64,000 bases of DNA, taken from NCBI GenBank assembly GCA_936450465.1, contig OW388300.1:21391232-21455231 (forward strand), read 5' to 3'. The notes under the pieces were generated by a model. The model was not told the DNA's origin. It ran no database searches and was given only the letters and a program-made list of their open reading frames with translations. Shown here one piece after another: positions 13,201-20,671 of the stretch (position 1 is the first letter of the stretch; every line of letters starts with the position of its first letter). The stretch comes from Gibbula magus (taxonomy: Eukaryota > Mollusca > Gastropoda > Trochida > Trochidae). A program made the translations under genes and the position numbers.

Positions 13201-14190
13201 GCGCTCATTTATAAGATGAATAAATAAAAGATCAATTAATTCAGATAACAATCTAAAAACAACATTTAGTTTAAAACGAGTGTAACTCAAGTTACCACCC
13301 TGGTGAAAGATAAGATAAAATAAGACTGTATTATCCCGGAGGAAATTTTGGTTACATCGTTACATCGTTACATCGTTAGTACAAATGGTGGTTCTGGTGG
13401 TGGTTTCATCTTAATCATAGTTGTAAATGCCATGATTATAAATAAAAAAAATGCAGGTATACAGATTAGTCAGAGCGTAACAACCTAAAAAAACTATTTT
13501 AATCATCTTCTCCAGAAATAAAAGGACCAGAAAGTTTAAATCTTGTATCCAGACTCTTTAGACAATGCCGATCTTAAATTTTAGATTTAGTGACCTTGCT
13601 GCCCCTAAATGGGGCCTCGGAGGCTATGGCCTAAAAACATATTTCTTCAGGATTTTTGCCGAAATTGTGATAACTGCATGGAGAACAATTTTCATCCAAA
13701 TTTAGTGTCAAGTCATGTTTTATTTATGCACTGACAATTCTAAAGACTTTGAGATTTTTTGTGGCTAGGTTTTGTGCATTATATCGAGAACAATTCATTT
13801 TGGTTTTTTACATCAGACAATACGAATCTACAAAGCCAATGGCTCTATTTTTTGTGTTGAATCTTCGAAGTTTATTCTATTCAATGATTGTTTGTGTTTT
13901 AATCATTCATAGTTTATTCTATTCAATAATTGTTTGTGATTTTATTCTATTCAATAATTTTTGTGTTTTAATTATTCATAGTTTATTCTATTCAATAAAT
14001 GTTTGTGATATAATCATTCATAGTTTATTCTATTCAATAAATGTTTGTGATATAATCATTCATAGTTTATTCTGTTCAATAATTGTTTGTGATTTTTTAA
14101 TCTTTCATAGTTTATTCTATTTATTGATCGTGTCTGTTTCAGGAGTGTCGTAAGAATGAGGTTCTACTCAGGAAGCTGAAAGGATCATAA
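1140..14190 (+). CDS. CCDC93: CCDC93, C-terminal part (eight exons; 5' exons lie upstream of the window)
   Basis: CCDC93 is the coiled-coil partner of CCDC22 and the COMMD proteins in the CCC/Commander complex, which works with retriever and WASH in endosome-to-surface recycling. Coding segments are 1140-1214, 1561-1632, 4731-4839, 10847-10929, 11622-11659, 12066-12150, 13085-13198 and 14143-14190. Each is bounded by AG and GT and the phases join without a break. The joined product is a charged coiled coil; diagnostic stretches are [42 protein letters not shown] and [15 protein letters not shown], which I recognise from vertebrate CCDC93. The order and near gap-free match to the remembered vertebrate C-terminus make the family call firm. 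The reading is open at the left edge, so the N-terminal NN-CH-like domain is outside. Introns are swollen by transposons, including an antisense Penelope element in the third intron. Confidence 0.93.
1561..1632 (+). CDS. CCDC93: CCDC93 exon b
   Basis: Acceptor tatgtttcag ends at 1560 and donor gtcagt starts at 1633. The 24 codons read [20 protein letters not shown]..., phase 0 at both ends. They join exon c directly as ...RMLL-ARKNREI, the expected CCDC93 order. Confidence 0.9.
1681..2257. mobile_element. hAT-like MITE with 8-bp target duplication
   Basis: The ends are inverted: tagggtgcaacgata at 1681 and tatcgttgcaccctta at 2241. An identical TTACCACT flanks it at 1673-1680 and 2258-2265; 8-bp duplications are a hAT hallmark. 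The interior repeats 'gtatcg/cgatac' words and has no coding capacity. Confidence 0.75.
2263..2616. mobile_element. Palindromic-ended MITE-like element
   Basis: The left end 'aaggttaggctgcataaaaa' is roughly the reverse complement of the right end 'ttttttatgtagccttagcc'. Both sit beside TA, suggesting a Tc1/mariner-type derivative. It abuts the hAT-like MITE on the left and the TTAA MITE on the right. Confidence 0.5.
2614..3466. mobile_element. TTAA-flanked MITE, family 1 (copy 1)
   Basis: The ends are a perfect inverted repeat of 22 bp that includes TTAA on each side (agagccatcacggatgtt inward from the left). TTAA duplication is the piggyBac-type signature. The interior has no conserved ORF. 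An inverted, diverged relative occupies 17030-17905. Confidence 0.75.
3808..3917. repeat. Hairpin (near-perfect inverted repeat)
   Basis: Arms contain aagaaatagaagac, gctttatcgt and aataaaacatag, and pair with the reverse strand of 3862-3917. The loop is about 15 bases. It is probably a small fold-back element within the CCDC93 intron. Confidence 0.7.
3918..4730. other. Intron stretch with a long G run
   Basis: Noncoding. An almost pure guanine run lies at about 4259-4277, with further GGG clusters to 4405. It has quadruplex potential on the plus strand. Nothing else was recognised. Confidence 0.5.
4731..4839 (+). CDS. CCDC93: CCDC93 exon c
   Basis: Acceptor tttgttccag ends at 4730 and donor gtgagt starts at 4840. 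It encodes [18 protein letters not shown]... through FIELYNQ, then one base of the next codon. The next exon supplies the other two, giving Ile. Confidence 0.92.
4840..5391. other. Intron sequence left of the Penelope insertion
   Basis: Noncoding, with short (AT)n runs near 4918 and 5325. No exon is supported. Confidence 0.4.
5392..5403. repeat. Target-site duplication, left (12 bp)
   Basis: AGTCAACAAATG directly precedes the Penelope insertion and is repeated exactly at 9183-9194 after it. This fixes the insertion limits as 5404-9182. Confidence 0.85.
5404..5482 (-). repeat. Penelope terminal direct repeat, copy at 3' end
   Basis: 79 bp matching 8252-8330 base for base as far as I can read. 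It includes the region of the ORF start (gatgggcat, reverse of ATGCCCATC) and the aacttctttattct end. Confidence 0.85.
5483..5531 (-). ncRNA. Hammerhead-ribozyme-like motif in Penelope 3' repeat (degenerate)
   Basis: On the minus strand a stem cgacat/atgtcg is preceded by ttgacaa, in the position of CUGANGA, and followed by GAAAC. Penelope-like elements are known to carry hammerheads in their terminal repeats. Two of seven core positions depart from CUGANGA, so self-cleavage is doubtful. Confidence 0.5.
5848..8268 (-). CDS. Penelope-like reverse transcriptase with GIY-YIG endonuclease
   Basis: 806 residues, uninterrupted, ATG start within the terminal repeat. An N-terminal helical region (1-250) precedes the Penelope signature ADKG (262-265). 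RT motif A is [11 protein letters not shown] (404-414) and motif B is [11 protein letters not shown] (467-477). Motif C reads RKVDDTF (503-509), where the residue before VDD is Lys and not the usual aromatic. LPFLDVLI (544-551) and [10 protein letters not shown] (563-572) follow, both typical of the family. The C-terminus (about 703-790) is a GIY-YIG nuclease: [18 protein letters not shown]...RIKEH. In this family the nuclease nicks the target and the RT copies the RNA there. Despite an open frame, the motif C change makes activity doubtful. Confidence 0.93.
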   Translation of the reverse strand: MPIKDVIRRLHGDVAVATINKLSSLENKFLHSSNHLTFLMRCRDQHIIPKGLRLRSPVPSPAAQNILRKASQLLVKERIQHHRKTKALTLNTISQYQDQLQSTLNPDTYTKLRSLQTAANQRLDTSLKKNHIAKLNKIKPPIQRTSKPSTEEYIKRTVINLSSKNLSSEELAVLSKGLKFVPTMRQNNDYFIVQVEKGLQQLAPGGKVDYLRHQIANILEKANSTNAKKEKPHNAIKKNLNNAERVILRQLREDPEITLAPADKGRATVIMDTPDFETLTNNILSDSSTYKQLKKDPTARLQREHRALLKRLQDNNQIGPTLHNKLFVQHPQPPYARATIKVHKDPVKARLLICSRNTVHYNTAQHLSRLLAPLGKTAKSFIADSSEFSRNISTINNPGIMISYDVVDLFTNVPREEALAIIKSRVEEIHPSLDTHLSPDSIIDLINACISSTYFTWKDQLYQQTHGLPMGSPLSPIITEIYMTHLEETALQTSPIQPACWFRKVDDTFVILHPSDDPDSLLQHLNAQHPRMQFTMESERDNKLPFLDVLIHRIDNKLNTSVYRKPTHTDQYIHFSSSHPVQVKRGIIATLTRRAKNICSTPHSLATELNHLRHVFHNYNNYPASFVDQTIKNTLDPVTKPPRQEAAPFSISLPYIGPTSHKIQRLLKQQANIDVTFQKGQTIQNLLQATGRPTSSKKSDPSGVVYQIDCECGDTYVGETSRPLTLRIKEHQASVRKNDSKSAISDHTKTNPDHNINWSNIKVLEKNQANYKVRKYLEAIHIKKIAPALNRDEGNYIPNAYHHLLR
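8252..8330 (-). repeat. Penelope terminal direct repeat, copy at 5' end
   Basis: Second copy of the 79-bp repeat. The ORF's ATG (8266-8268, minus) lies within it, so the coding region begins inside the terminal repeat. Confidence 0.85.
8334..8781 (+). pseudogene. Truncated Penelope ORF (GIY-YIG end only)
   Basis: In frame from [16 protein letters not shown] to the TAA at 8779-8781; corresponds to residues about 659-806 of the minus-strand ORF. The only protein differences I noticed are near the end (EGYYIPN versus EGNYIPN). It lacks the RT and its own start, so it is a 5'-truncated copy in inverted orientation. Confidence 0.9.
8782..9182 (+). repeat. 3' noncoding tail of the inverted Penelope copy
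   Basis: Reverse complement of 5443-5847 with minor changes. It ends in aataaagaagttgtg...gttcttcatt and is followed at once by the 12-bp target duplication. Confidence 0.85.
9095..9143 (+). ncRNA. Hammerhead-ribozyme-like motif, second (inverted) copy
   Basis: Same motif on the plus strand in the inverted partner: ttgacaa, stem cgacat...atgtcg, then GAAACGTC. It shares the same two core departures, so the changes predate the inverted duplication or came with it. Confidence 0.5.
9183..9194. repeat. Target-site duplication, right (12 bp)
   Basis: AGTCAACAAATG, identical to 5392-5403. Confidence 0.85.
9195..9708. other. Intron sequence, nothing recognised
   Basis: AT-rich intron DNA right of the Penelope insertion with no supported feature. 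Confidence 0.4.
9709..9862. repeat. Fold-back element
   Basis: Left arm with 'taccatgtttatctcatc' near 9735 and right arm with 'gatgagataaacatggta' near 9828. Pairing extends over most of the span with an interior loop near 9780. Confidence 0.7.
10125..10622. mobile_element. TTAA-flanked MITE, family 2
   Basis: Left end TTAA-aggtgcatccattgtgtt and right end aacacaatggatgtacct-TTAA are inverted repeats with one mismatch. There is no ORF. TTAA flanks imply piggyBac-type mobilisation. Confidence 0.7.
10847..10929 (+). CDS. CCDC93: CCDC93 exon d
   Basis: Acceptor ttcttacag ends at 10846 and donor gtaaaa starts at 10930. It completes the split codon, then reads [19 protein letters not shown]...[20 protein letters not shown] is the most recognisable CCDC93 stretch in the window. 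Confidence 0.94.
11120..11285. mobile_element. Small Penelope-terminal-repeat derivative with inverted ends
   Basis: The left end (tagaagttggtaagatgaagaa...ggatttacaacttctttatt) resembles the intact Penelope's terminal repeat. The right end (aataaagacgttgtaaatcc) resembles its opposite orientation. It mirrors the large insertion in miniature and looks like an old, diverged relative. Confidence 0.5.
11420..11560. repeat. Dispersed 'agctcatcggg' repeat head
   Basis: Reads 'agctcatcgggtttata', 'gatgagcttattgcatgg', 'tcgtccaatgttcatccagc'. Related to the repeat heads at 22126 and 55430. Confidence 0.45.
11622..11659 (+). CDS. CCDC93: CCDC93 exon e (short)
   Basis: A 38-base exon with acceptor tatttttcag and donor gtgagt at 11660. 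It encodes [12 protein letters not shown] plus two bases of the next codon. The first base of exon f completes it as CAA (Gln). Confidence 0.9.
12066..12150 (+). CDS. CCDC93: CCDC93 exon f
   Basis: Acceptor tctccttcag ends at 12065 and donor gtaacg starts at 12151. After the split codon it reads [18 protein letters not shown]..., ending GNKSK. An earlier 'ggtaac' at 12136 could serve as donor, but the later one keeps the vertebrate-like length before EKKKQ. Confidence 0.88.
12683..12862 (+). repeat. Three tandem copies of a 60-bp unit
   Basis: Copies begin at 12683, 12743 and 12803 with ctctaatggagtctggccaa; only a base or two differ between them. It lies in the CCDC93 intron. Repetitive ORFs on both strands here are products of the repeat. 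Confidence 0.92.
13085..13198 (+). CDS. CCDC93: CCDC93 exon g
   Basis: Acceptor ...tatgcag ends at 13084 and donor gtgcgc starts at 13199. The 38 codons read [20 protein letters not shown]... to KTVKDFKE, phase 0. It is strongly basic and acidic, and conserved with vertebrate CCDC93. Confidence 0.93.
13480..13650. repeat. Dispersed 'cctattttcatcttctc' repeat, diverged copy
   Basis: Contains aactattttaatcatcttctc, 'aaggaccagaaagtt', 'gattttagatttagtgacct' and 'cccctaaatggggcct', a degraded unit of the family at 1-455. Confidence 0.6.
13865..14118 (+). repeat. Intronic minisatellite, about 40-50-bp units
   Basis: Five to six units of 'catagtttattctattcaat' plus 'aattgtttgtgat', ending just before the polypyrimidine tract of the last CCDC93 exon. 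Confidence 0.8.
14143..14190 (+). CDS. CCDC93: CCDC93 terminal exon and stop
   Basis: Acceptor gtctgtttcag ends at 14142. The 15 codons [15 protein letters not shown] are followed by TAA at 14188-14190. This short C-terminal tail matches the vertebrate end of the protein in kind. Confidence 0.9.
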   Translation, partial: ECRKNEVLLRKLKGS

Positions 14191-15298
14191 ACAATAAGAT
14201 GAAGACAACAATACAATGTACAGAAGTATATCCTCTCATCCTCTAATGGGGCAACTGAATTCTGTGATTCTGAGGATGCAGAATAAATCCGGGAAATTAG
14301 CATTCTTGTGTTTTAAAATGTCTTGTCTGCAAAAACAAAATTTATTCAGAATTTACCGATTTTCTGCTGCAGAATTTACTTATTTTGAAAACTGAATTAC
14401 AATTTACTATAAAAAAGAAATGAAAGGTATATTTTTGTCCAAATTATGAAAGCCTACACAAAAACATTGTTTATGTAGTATATCTTTTCATGACTAAAGT
14501 TGCTGCATTCACAGAGTTATCTTTTTCAATGTATTTTCAGTAAAGCTTTGCTCTAGAAAACTTATAGTTAAGTAGCTTGGAATAAAATTTGAAGCAATTT
14601 ACCATTTTTGGTTTGTTTCTTTGAAGCTTTAAGCTGAAAAATTTTGTGCAGAATTATGAAAAATTGCTCATAATATTTGCTTTATTTTGTATAAAATTTG
14701 AGCAGAATTCAGGAGTGACAGAGAGATATGATTTAATGATATGATTGCAGAGTAAACTTTATGTCTGGGAACTATGCATCTTAATAAGGATTGTTAAACT
14801 TTATATTTCAAATATCCTTTAAATACCTTATTTTCTTTGAATAATCGCCCGGCCATTATTAATTTCAAACACTGATTTGACCCAGTGGTTATTCAAGGCA
14901 GGCTATTATTTGAGACAGACAATTTAAAAAAAAAAAAGATTTAATATATCTGTTTGCAATTCTTTTAAATCGAAACTGAAAATTCATTATCCGATTTAAA
15001 AAAAAATTGTGTTTATTATAAAGAAGTCTAACTTTCTACTATGCCAGTAGTATTTAAAATACATTAAACAATTAAAGTTCAATACAGTATTTTATGCTGG
15101 CTTAATTTATTCAGAATATTCTAAATACAGACAGTTACATGAGGAGTTAACTGATACTTTACTGGATTTATATGTGTAAGTGTGCTACCTGTTTACAATA
15201 AATTGGCATGATATACTTGCATAAAGATATTGCATGGTCCTTATATTTCACTCCATAGACCACAACTTGTTAGCTAATCAGGCTTCTATGGTCATATG
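14191..15298 (+). other. Probable CCDC93 3' UTR and AT-rich flank
   Basis: Noncoding AT-rich sequence after the stop. AATAAA-type signals occur near 14284, 14580 and 15198, so the poly(A) site cannot be chosen. No other gene or element is recognisable; short A/T homopolymers lie near 14930 and 15000. Confidence 0.4.
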
Positions 15299-15720
15299 TG
15301 CTTTTATCATCCAAAACTGTGCTGCACAGGACATCTCGCTTGTGTGACATCAGGCGATATCTCACAGGCGATATCATTTTGACAGATGATTTTGCACAAT
15401 GTCCTGTCTTTGTCAGCCACATGACAAGTAATGACTCACAATGCTAGGACATAATCAATCTGATGACATCATAATGCCATGACATCATAAGCAAGATGAT
15501 GTCACAATGCTAATACATCACAGTACTAGAAGATGTTCATTTTTGATTGAAAGTAATGAATTTTTCTTTTGGATGATAAAAAGAATCTTGCCCCAGTGGT
15601 TTCTGATATATATTTATCACCCAAAACTGTTTTCCAAAGGAGATATCGCTTGTGTTAGATCAAGCATTATCTCCATGGAGATATCTTTTTAGCAGCAGAT
15701 TTTGCACAATGCCCTGCCCT
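15299..15720. repeat. Direct duplication of a roughly 115-bp unit
   Basis: 15303-15415 and 15600-15715 share 'atcacccaaaactgt'-like starts, 'gatatcgcttgtgt' and 'gattttgcacaatg.cctg'. Between them lies a short 'gatgacatcataatgc' array. Confidence 0.6.
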
Positions 15721-15915
15721 GTTGATACATTTAATATCAGAAGACACTTGAGTGAGGTTCTCTATATGTGTCGCGTGCAAGGCATCTGTCCTCTGATTCC
15801 CACACACATACACAGAACATCTTGAAGCTTAAGTCTTGGTCGGGTAGAGGGGGTGAAGGGCTTTGAAGTTATTGTGGAACTATACTACAAGCCTCTAACA
15901 TTAGAGCTTACCCCT

Positions 15916-16050
15916 TTAAAGGCACTGTAGCACGACATTCTTTCTGAAATAAAGTGATCTCTCAAAAAGGTAAATAAGTGTTATCAATGGCTAAATAATA
16001 CTGCTGAATCAATAAAACGAGATCCAGAAGTTGGCAGTCTTCAACAACCA
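15916..16050. mobile_element. End of a TTAA MITE, family 3
   Basis: TTAAAGGCACTGTAGCACG followed by 'ggctaaataatactgctgaa'. The same end occurs at 28946-29100. The opposite end was not found. Confidence 0.45.
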
Positions 16051-16730
16051 TTTTCATGGCAGACCATAGTTCAGATAATCTAAACGTCGGTTTATGTGCG
16101 ATGACTGTGGATCCGACATCACGTAGGACGACGTCTAGCATGCTGGACTAGGAAGACCATAGTTTTTCCAACTATCCCGACATTGGTCAGTTTTAAACTT
16201 TTTCAGATGAATCATCACTATAGTTTACAATCGCTACACTTTTGGAACATGACATAAAATATATAGTTCAGAATTTGAACATTTCGGGACCAGTCAATTG
16301 TCGTCAGGGAGAAAAAGAAACACGAAAGTCGAATATGATAACTGTTATAGCATTCCCAGATTCATCGAAGCCGAGTCATTGAGAAAATTATAAATCTGCA
16401 CACATTGATGGTAGTTGCTCCTGTTCACAAACACATCGTCCAGGTTGTTGAAAATGAACTGTACAGGTAGTTGGCCTGATAGTCGTTAGCAGGTAACAGA
16501 AAGACGTTATGCAGAACTAAAACAGAAACCATAAAATAAAGGGTCTATGTCACTTGACTCAGCAATAGATTATCATCAACTATGTGTGCCTTGGCTAGAT
16601 CATATGTAATCGACCCGACTTGAAGCCCTGCTGTGATTGCAAAATGTCAACACTGGAAATATCATGCAATATTTACAATACAGTGAATACACCATTTGGA
16701 ACTTTGTTATACCTTTATTTAATACATTTT
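16051..16730. other. Intergenic, nothing recognised
   Basis: No ORF of note, RNA gene or repeat boundary was seen. Confidence 0.35.
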
Positions 16731-16739
16731 GGTAACAAA

Positions 16740-17033
16740 GGAACTATTTTAATATTACATTAGTTATAAGAGAAACAAAATCACCGCTTTTGAATCCCCC
16801 CCTGACGCCATCTTGTTCTAGCGAGGCAAACAAATATTCCCGCCTGCGACTGAATCCAGACTTCGCTACAGCATAACAGCTAAGTGTTTATTAGTTTTAT
16901 GACATATTATGGGTTATTATGTGAATACTCTATCAGTGTGTGTCTTTAGTTATTAAAATGTTGCATTATATCGTGTTTTCATTTCACGTAATGCAAAAAG
17001 AAATCCAAGATGGCGACAGAACTCTCCCTTTAA
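16740..17033 (-). mobile_element. TTAA MITE, family 4, inverted copy (left limit uncertain)
   Basis: Read on the minus strand from TTAA at 17033: ttaaagggagagttctgtc, 'gccatcttgg', 'gtgaaatgaaaacacg', 'actgatagagtattcacata'. This matches 19518-19740. Its TTAA is shared with the next element. Confidence 0.55.
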
Positions 17034-17905
17034 AGAGCCAACTAGTATGATAATAGACATACCGAAAACAATCTAAAAATATATCTCATTGAAATATATA
17101 CACCTAATGTTTCGCAGATTTTTTTCAATTTAAAATAAGTGGATAAATCTCAGTAATTAGAAAAGGTGTTTTCCTGTGTAAAAACAGACCAAGCCTATTA
17201 TTTTCAAGTGCAAAGCATTGTGGTCTAACTCACGTATTGTAAACAGACAAACAAACCAGAAACACGGTTTATGAGTACTCAAAAAATGAAACATAACGGT
17301 TTTTGGCGTTTATTTATTTGCCATTCCATTCAATTACGTAACTCATGCAGATTTTGAAATATAAATTTTACCCAACTAGGTATTTTGCTTGACTTGTAAT
17401 ATATAATATGCAGCAAATCAATGAGATTATATGCATAATATATGTCAAATAACAAGCTGGTATAATCACAATAATAATATCATTTAACAGGTAAAATGTC
17501 AATAATTTGTATATTTACAGGGCATTTATATTATTATATAATAATTGTCACATTCAGTAATATGTGATAAGGGCCGAAAACCGTAGAGACGCACGAAAAT
17601 TCCATGGGTTGCTATGGCGACATGTGAAATTGACAAGACCCTGTGCCTCGGAAACGCTTGTTGCTGTTTAGTACGTTTTATGCATTAAAGGGAATTCTTT
17701 TTTTATGACGTCAGATTCTCTTGACGCGCGAAATCGAAGGTAGATCTGCTTGTCTTTGAAATCAAATTCATCGGATTGTTGTGATATGAAAATGTATATC
17801 AAAAGTCATGCTGTAGCTAAAATATTTCTCTAGCTATTGATGTCATAAGTAGGTTTTAAAAATAATATTTTCTAATTTGAAACACTGACATACTTGATGG
17901 CGAGT
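17030..17905 (-). mobile_element. TTAA MITE, family 1, inverted diverged copy
   Basis: Begins TTAAAGAGCCA and ends near 'cttgatggcgagtcc'. The inside matches the reverse of 2614-3466 (for example 'ttgctatggcgaca' against 'gtcgccataacaa'). It is diverged and its right terminus is damaged. Confidence 0.6.
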
Positions 17906-18245
17906 CCATTCTCGAGAATTATTGGTACCTTGTTAATGTCTTACTGTTTGACATGTCAGTTTTCATCTGTCAAAACTGAATAATGTAATACCTGTAACAA
18001 TGGTACCTGAAGAGTACAAAGGCTCTAATATTTGTATAATATTAGGGACTTGATTATCGATTTACTTCTCGCCCTTTGTTTTCGACAATACACAGTCTTG
18101 TGTCAGCAATAAGTTCTCCAGATAGCTGAAGGAAATTAAACATTTACAAAGACGTCAGCTTCATAATGCGAACTGCCAGGGACTATATAGGACTCAGAGG
18201 AGCTATAGAATGTCTTGACATTTCACACATGTCAGTATATATTTA

Positions 18246-18401
18246 TAGGATATCTAACGAGCTTCCCCTTTCATATCAAGTTAAGCCTATGTCCCGAGTG
18301 AATTAATTTTGCTTTGTCTTGAGCCTTGGCGAGAGACAAACCAAAATTATTTCACGGGGGACATAAACTTGATATGAAAGGGGAACGAGTTATGTATCCT
18401 A
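18246..18401. repeat. Hairpin with 'cccctttcatatcaagtt' arms
   Basis: Left arm 'cttcccctttcatatcaagt' and right arm 'acttgatatgaaaggggaac' plus flanking 'ggata/tatcc'. The centre also pairs imperfectly ('aattaattttg' with 'caaaattatt'). Confidence 0.7.
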
Positions 18402-19039
18402 TTTATTACCAAAATGTATTTCATACGATTTATTGTGTTTTAAAATATATTTCTGGAACAGCGGAGTAATATCAACCCTGTCACAGCATCTATGAGTTGC
18501 CGACAAAGCAATTGATAATCAAAACATCTCACTTCATACAAATACATCATACAGTTATTCACCCTGGATCAACCATGTCCCTCTGCGTTGTTTGACTTGC
18601 TACCGTTCTCTCTGATGTGCCGCCGATAGACGGATGATTACGTGGCTGTAATTTAAAATTATGATTCTAAAGTTATGAAAATTATTTAAATACACCATCG
18701 AACCAGTTGAAAAGCAGTGTCATAAACTACATCGACGGCAATGACGACTTTACAAAATCATTCGTTTCGGGCCATCTATTTTACAACGCTTCATATAAAA
18801 ACAAACAAACTGGCCAACTGAATTATCTTCTTATATTCGTACAAAAACCTTATAAAACAAAGACAAAACAAAGCCAAAATAAAAAAAGACGCCACAACTT
18901 TAAAAATAAGAACGCTTTCCATGCATTCCTTAACATTCCCATTACTCGTAGTCGCCATTGAATGTGAAGCTAGCCCAAGTTTCGTAGTGCTCATTGTAGT
19001 GACTGCAAACATAAAATAATGCCCCTCTCTCTCTAAAGT
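18402..19039. other. Intergenic, nothing recognised
   Basis: Short ORFs on both strands have no recognisable family. Confidence 0.35.
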
Positions 19040-19517
19040 GTGTCCAACGAAGTAGAAAGGCCCAACAAAAACATGTTCTTAGTCACTGTACATTCCTACC
19101 TGCCCAGGACAGACGTTACATTGCCAAAGGACGTTAAATCGCACATATCATTGATGACGAGGAGAATAACGATGGTGATCCCACCGACTTTCAGTCACCC
19201 TATAAACAAGTTTCTCACGGAAAAGATAAATACCTTATGCCTCCTGATGAACCTTTCAGCACTCCTCGCGTGCAGGTCCGACAGTCTCCAAACATGACAG
19301 CCTTCTTTGGTCATCACGTAGCTCATTTCACACAAGACAGTGGTGCCACAGGCAACATGATTCGACTCTCAGCTGCAAAAAATGCTCGATGTCAACATCA
19401 CCAAAAGCACACAATCAGTTCGCAAGCTAAAGGTTCATCCTCTCTTAAAGTCGTAGGAGAAACCAGGTTCACCACCGTTCGCGACAATAGAGATTTTGTC
19501 TTCGAAGGTTGAATATC

Positions 19518-20313
19518 TTAAAGGGAAAGTTCTATCACTGTTCTATCGGTAGCATCCGCCATCTTGATTTTTTGGCATTTCGTGAAATGAAAACACGCTA
19601 TATTTAACCCATTTCAATTTTTTTGTAATAATAAAACATATACACTGATAGAATATTCACATAGTAACACATAACGTATCATAAAACTAACAAACAGTAT
19701 GCTATTCGGCCGTAGCAAAATTTTCCCCACTCGCAGCGCCGATGAATGGCTTTATAGTCACTGATTTTATTTTTCAAAAAATGTGCTCTTGTCGTTATCA
19801 AGTTGTGAAATATTAAAGGGGCAGTAGCACGTTTTTTGGGTGAAATAAGTCGATGATATATATTTGAAAAATAATGTCGCCAATAGTAAAACATCCTTCC
19901 CTCTTTGGAAAATCAAGTTAAAAAATAAGTGTACATGGTTCCGTTAAGCTATGGAAATCTCTTTTGTCATTCGAAATAATAAAATGCGTTCACAATAAAA
20001 TGGCCGCCATGCAATTTTTTTGCTTTATACGCAACACAGTTATTACCACTACGGATAACTGGTTTGTGTAATAAGATGTTTTACCCTCTAAGGTTAATAT
20101 GAATTACATAAAATATTATTATAAATGGGAAATTTGAAAAAATAAAATTTGCTACTGCCCCTTTAAGTCATCAAAGTAGTATATATAGTAGTATTAATAT
20201 ATTTCAATTTGACAGTGTTTAAACCATGTTTTAACAGCATAAAATGTGTAAACAGATATATCCTCTCCAATTTAGTTTCAACAAAAAAAACGCCGATAGA
20301 ACCCTCCTTTTAA
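19518..20313 (+). mobile_element. TTAA MITE, family 4, inserted in the retroelement protease
   Basis: Left TTAAAGGGAAAGTTCTATC and right 'gccgatagaaccctccttTTAA' are imperfect inverted ends. It interrupts the protease coding sequence between FVFEG and the downstream GIPFMEQ stretch. A second MITE (19813-20166) sits inside it. Confidence 0.65.
19813..20166 (+). mobile_element. TTAA MITE, family 5 (copy 1, nested)
   Basis: TTAA-aggggcagtagcac at the left and gctactgccct-TTAA type end at the right. The interior, including 'tcattcgaaataataaaatg', matches 61490-61854 throughout. Confidence 0.8.
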
Positions 20314-20563
20314 GGTTGATATCATTGCGGGCATCCCTTTTATGGAACAAAATGATGTATATGCTCGCCATGCCATTATTCTTGGTGACGGGTCATCCTT
20401 CAAGTATGGGATGAAGAACTCGTACACTCCCTACGTCACAGTGTGGACGTACCTACTTTTCTAGTTGAGTGACATTGTTGAAATTTACAAATTATGGCAA
20501 AGTCAACATGTAGTTTCGGAATATGAAAGAAATAGTTGAATATCTCGTAAAAAATAAAAACTC

Positions 20564-20671
20564 GAAATTTCTAGAAATTTCTAGAAATTTCTAGAAATTT
20601 CTAGATACGCGCTAGAAAGTTTCTAGAAACGTTCTAGAAAGTTTCTAGATACGCACTAGAAAGTTTCTAGA
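20564..20671. repeat. Array of 10-bp palindromes resembling heat-shock elements
   Basis: From 20564 to 20601 GAA and TTC alternate with 2-base gaps eight times in perfect register. Spaced 'tagaaagtttcta' palindromes follow to 20671. This is the nGAAn inverted-pentamer pattern bound by HSF trimers. It could equally be a simple repeat grown from agaaatttct. Confidence 0.7.

Noticed and set aside
18707..19012. Overlapping 73-84-codon ORFs on both strands
   Set aside because: Low-complexity Lys/Asn and hydrophobic translations of AT-rich DNA with no family.
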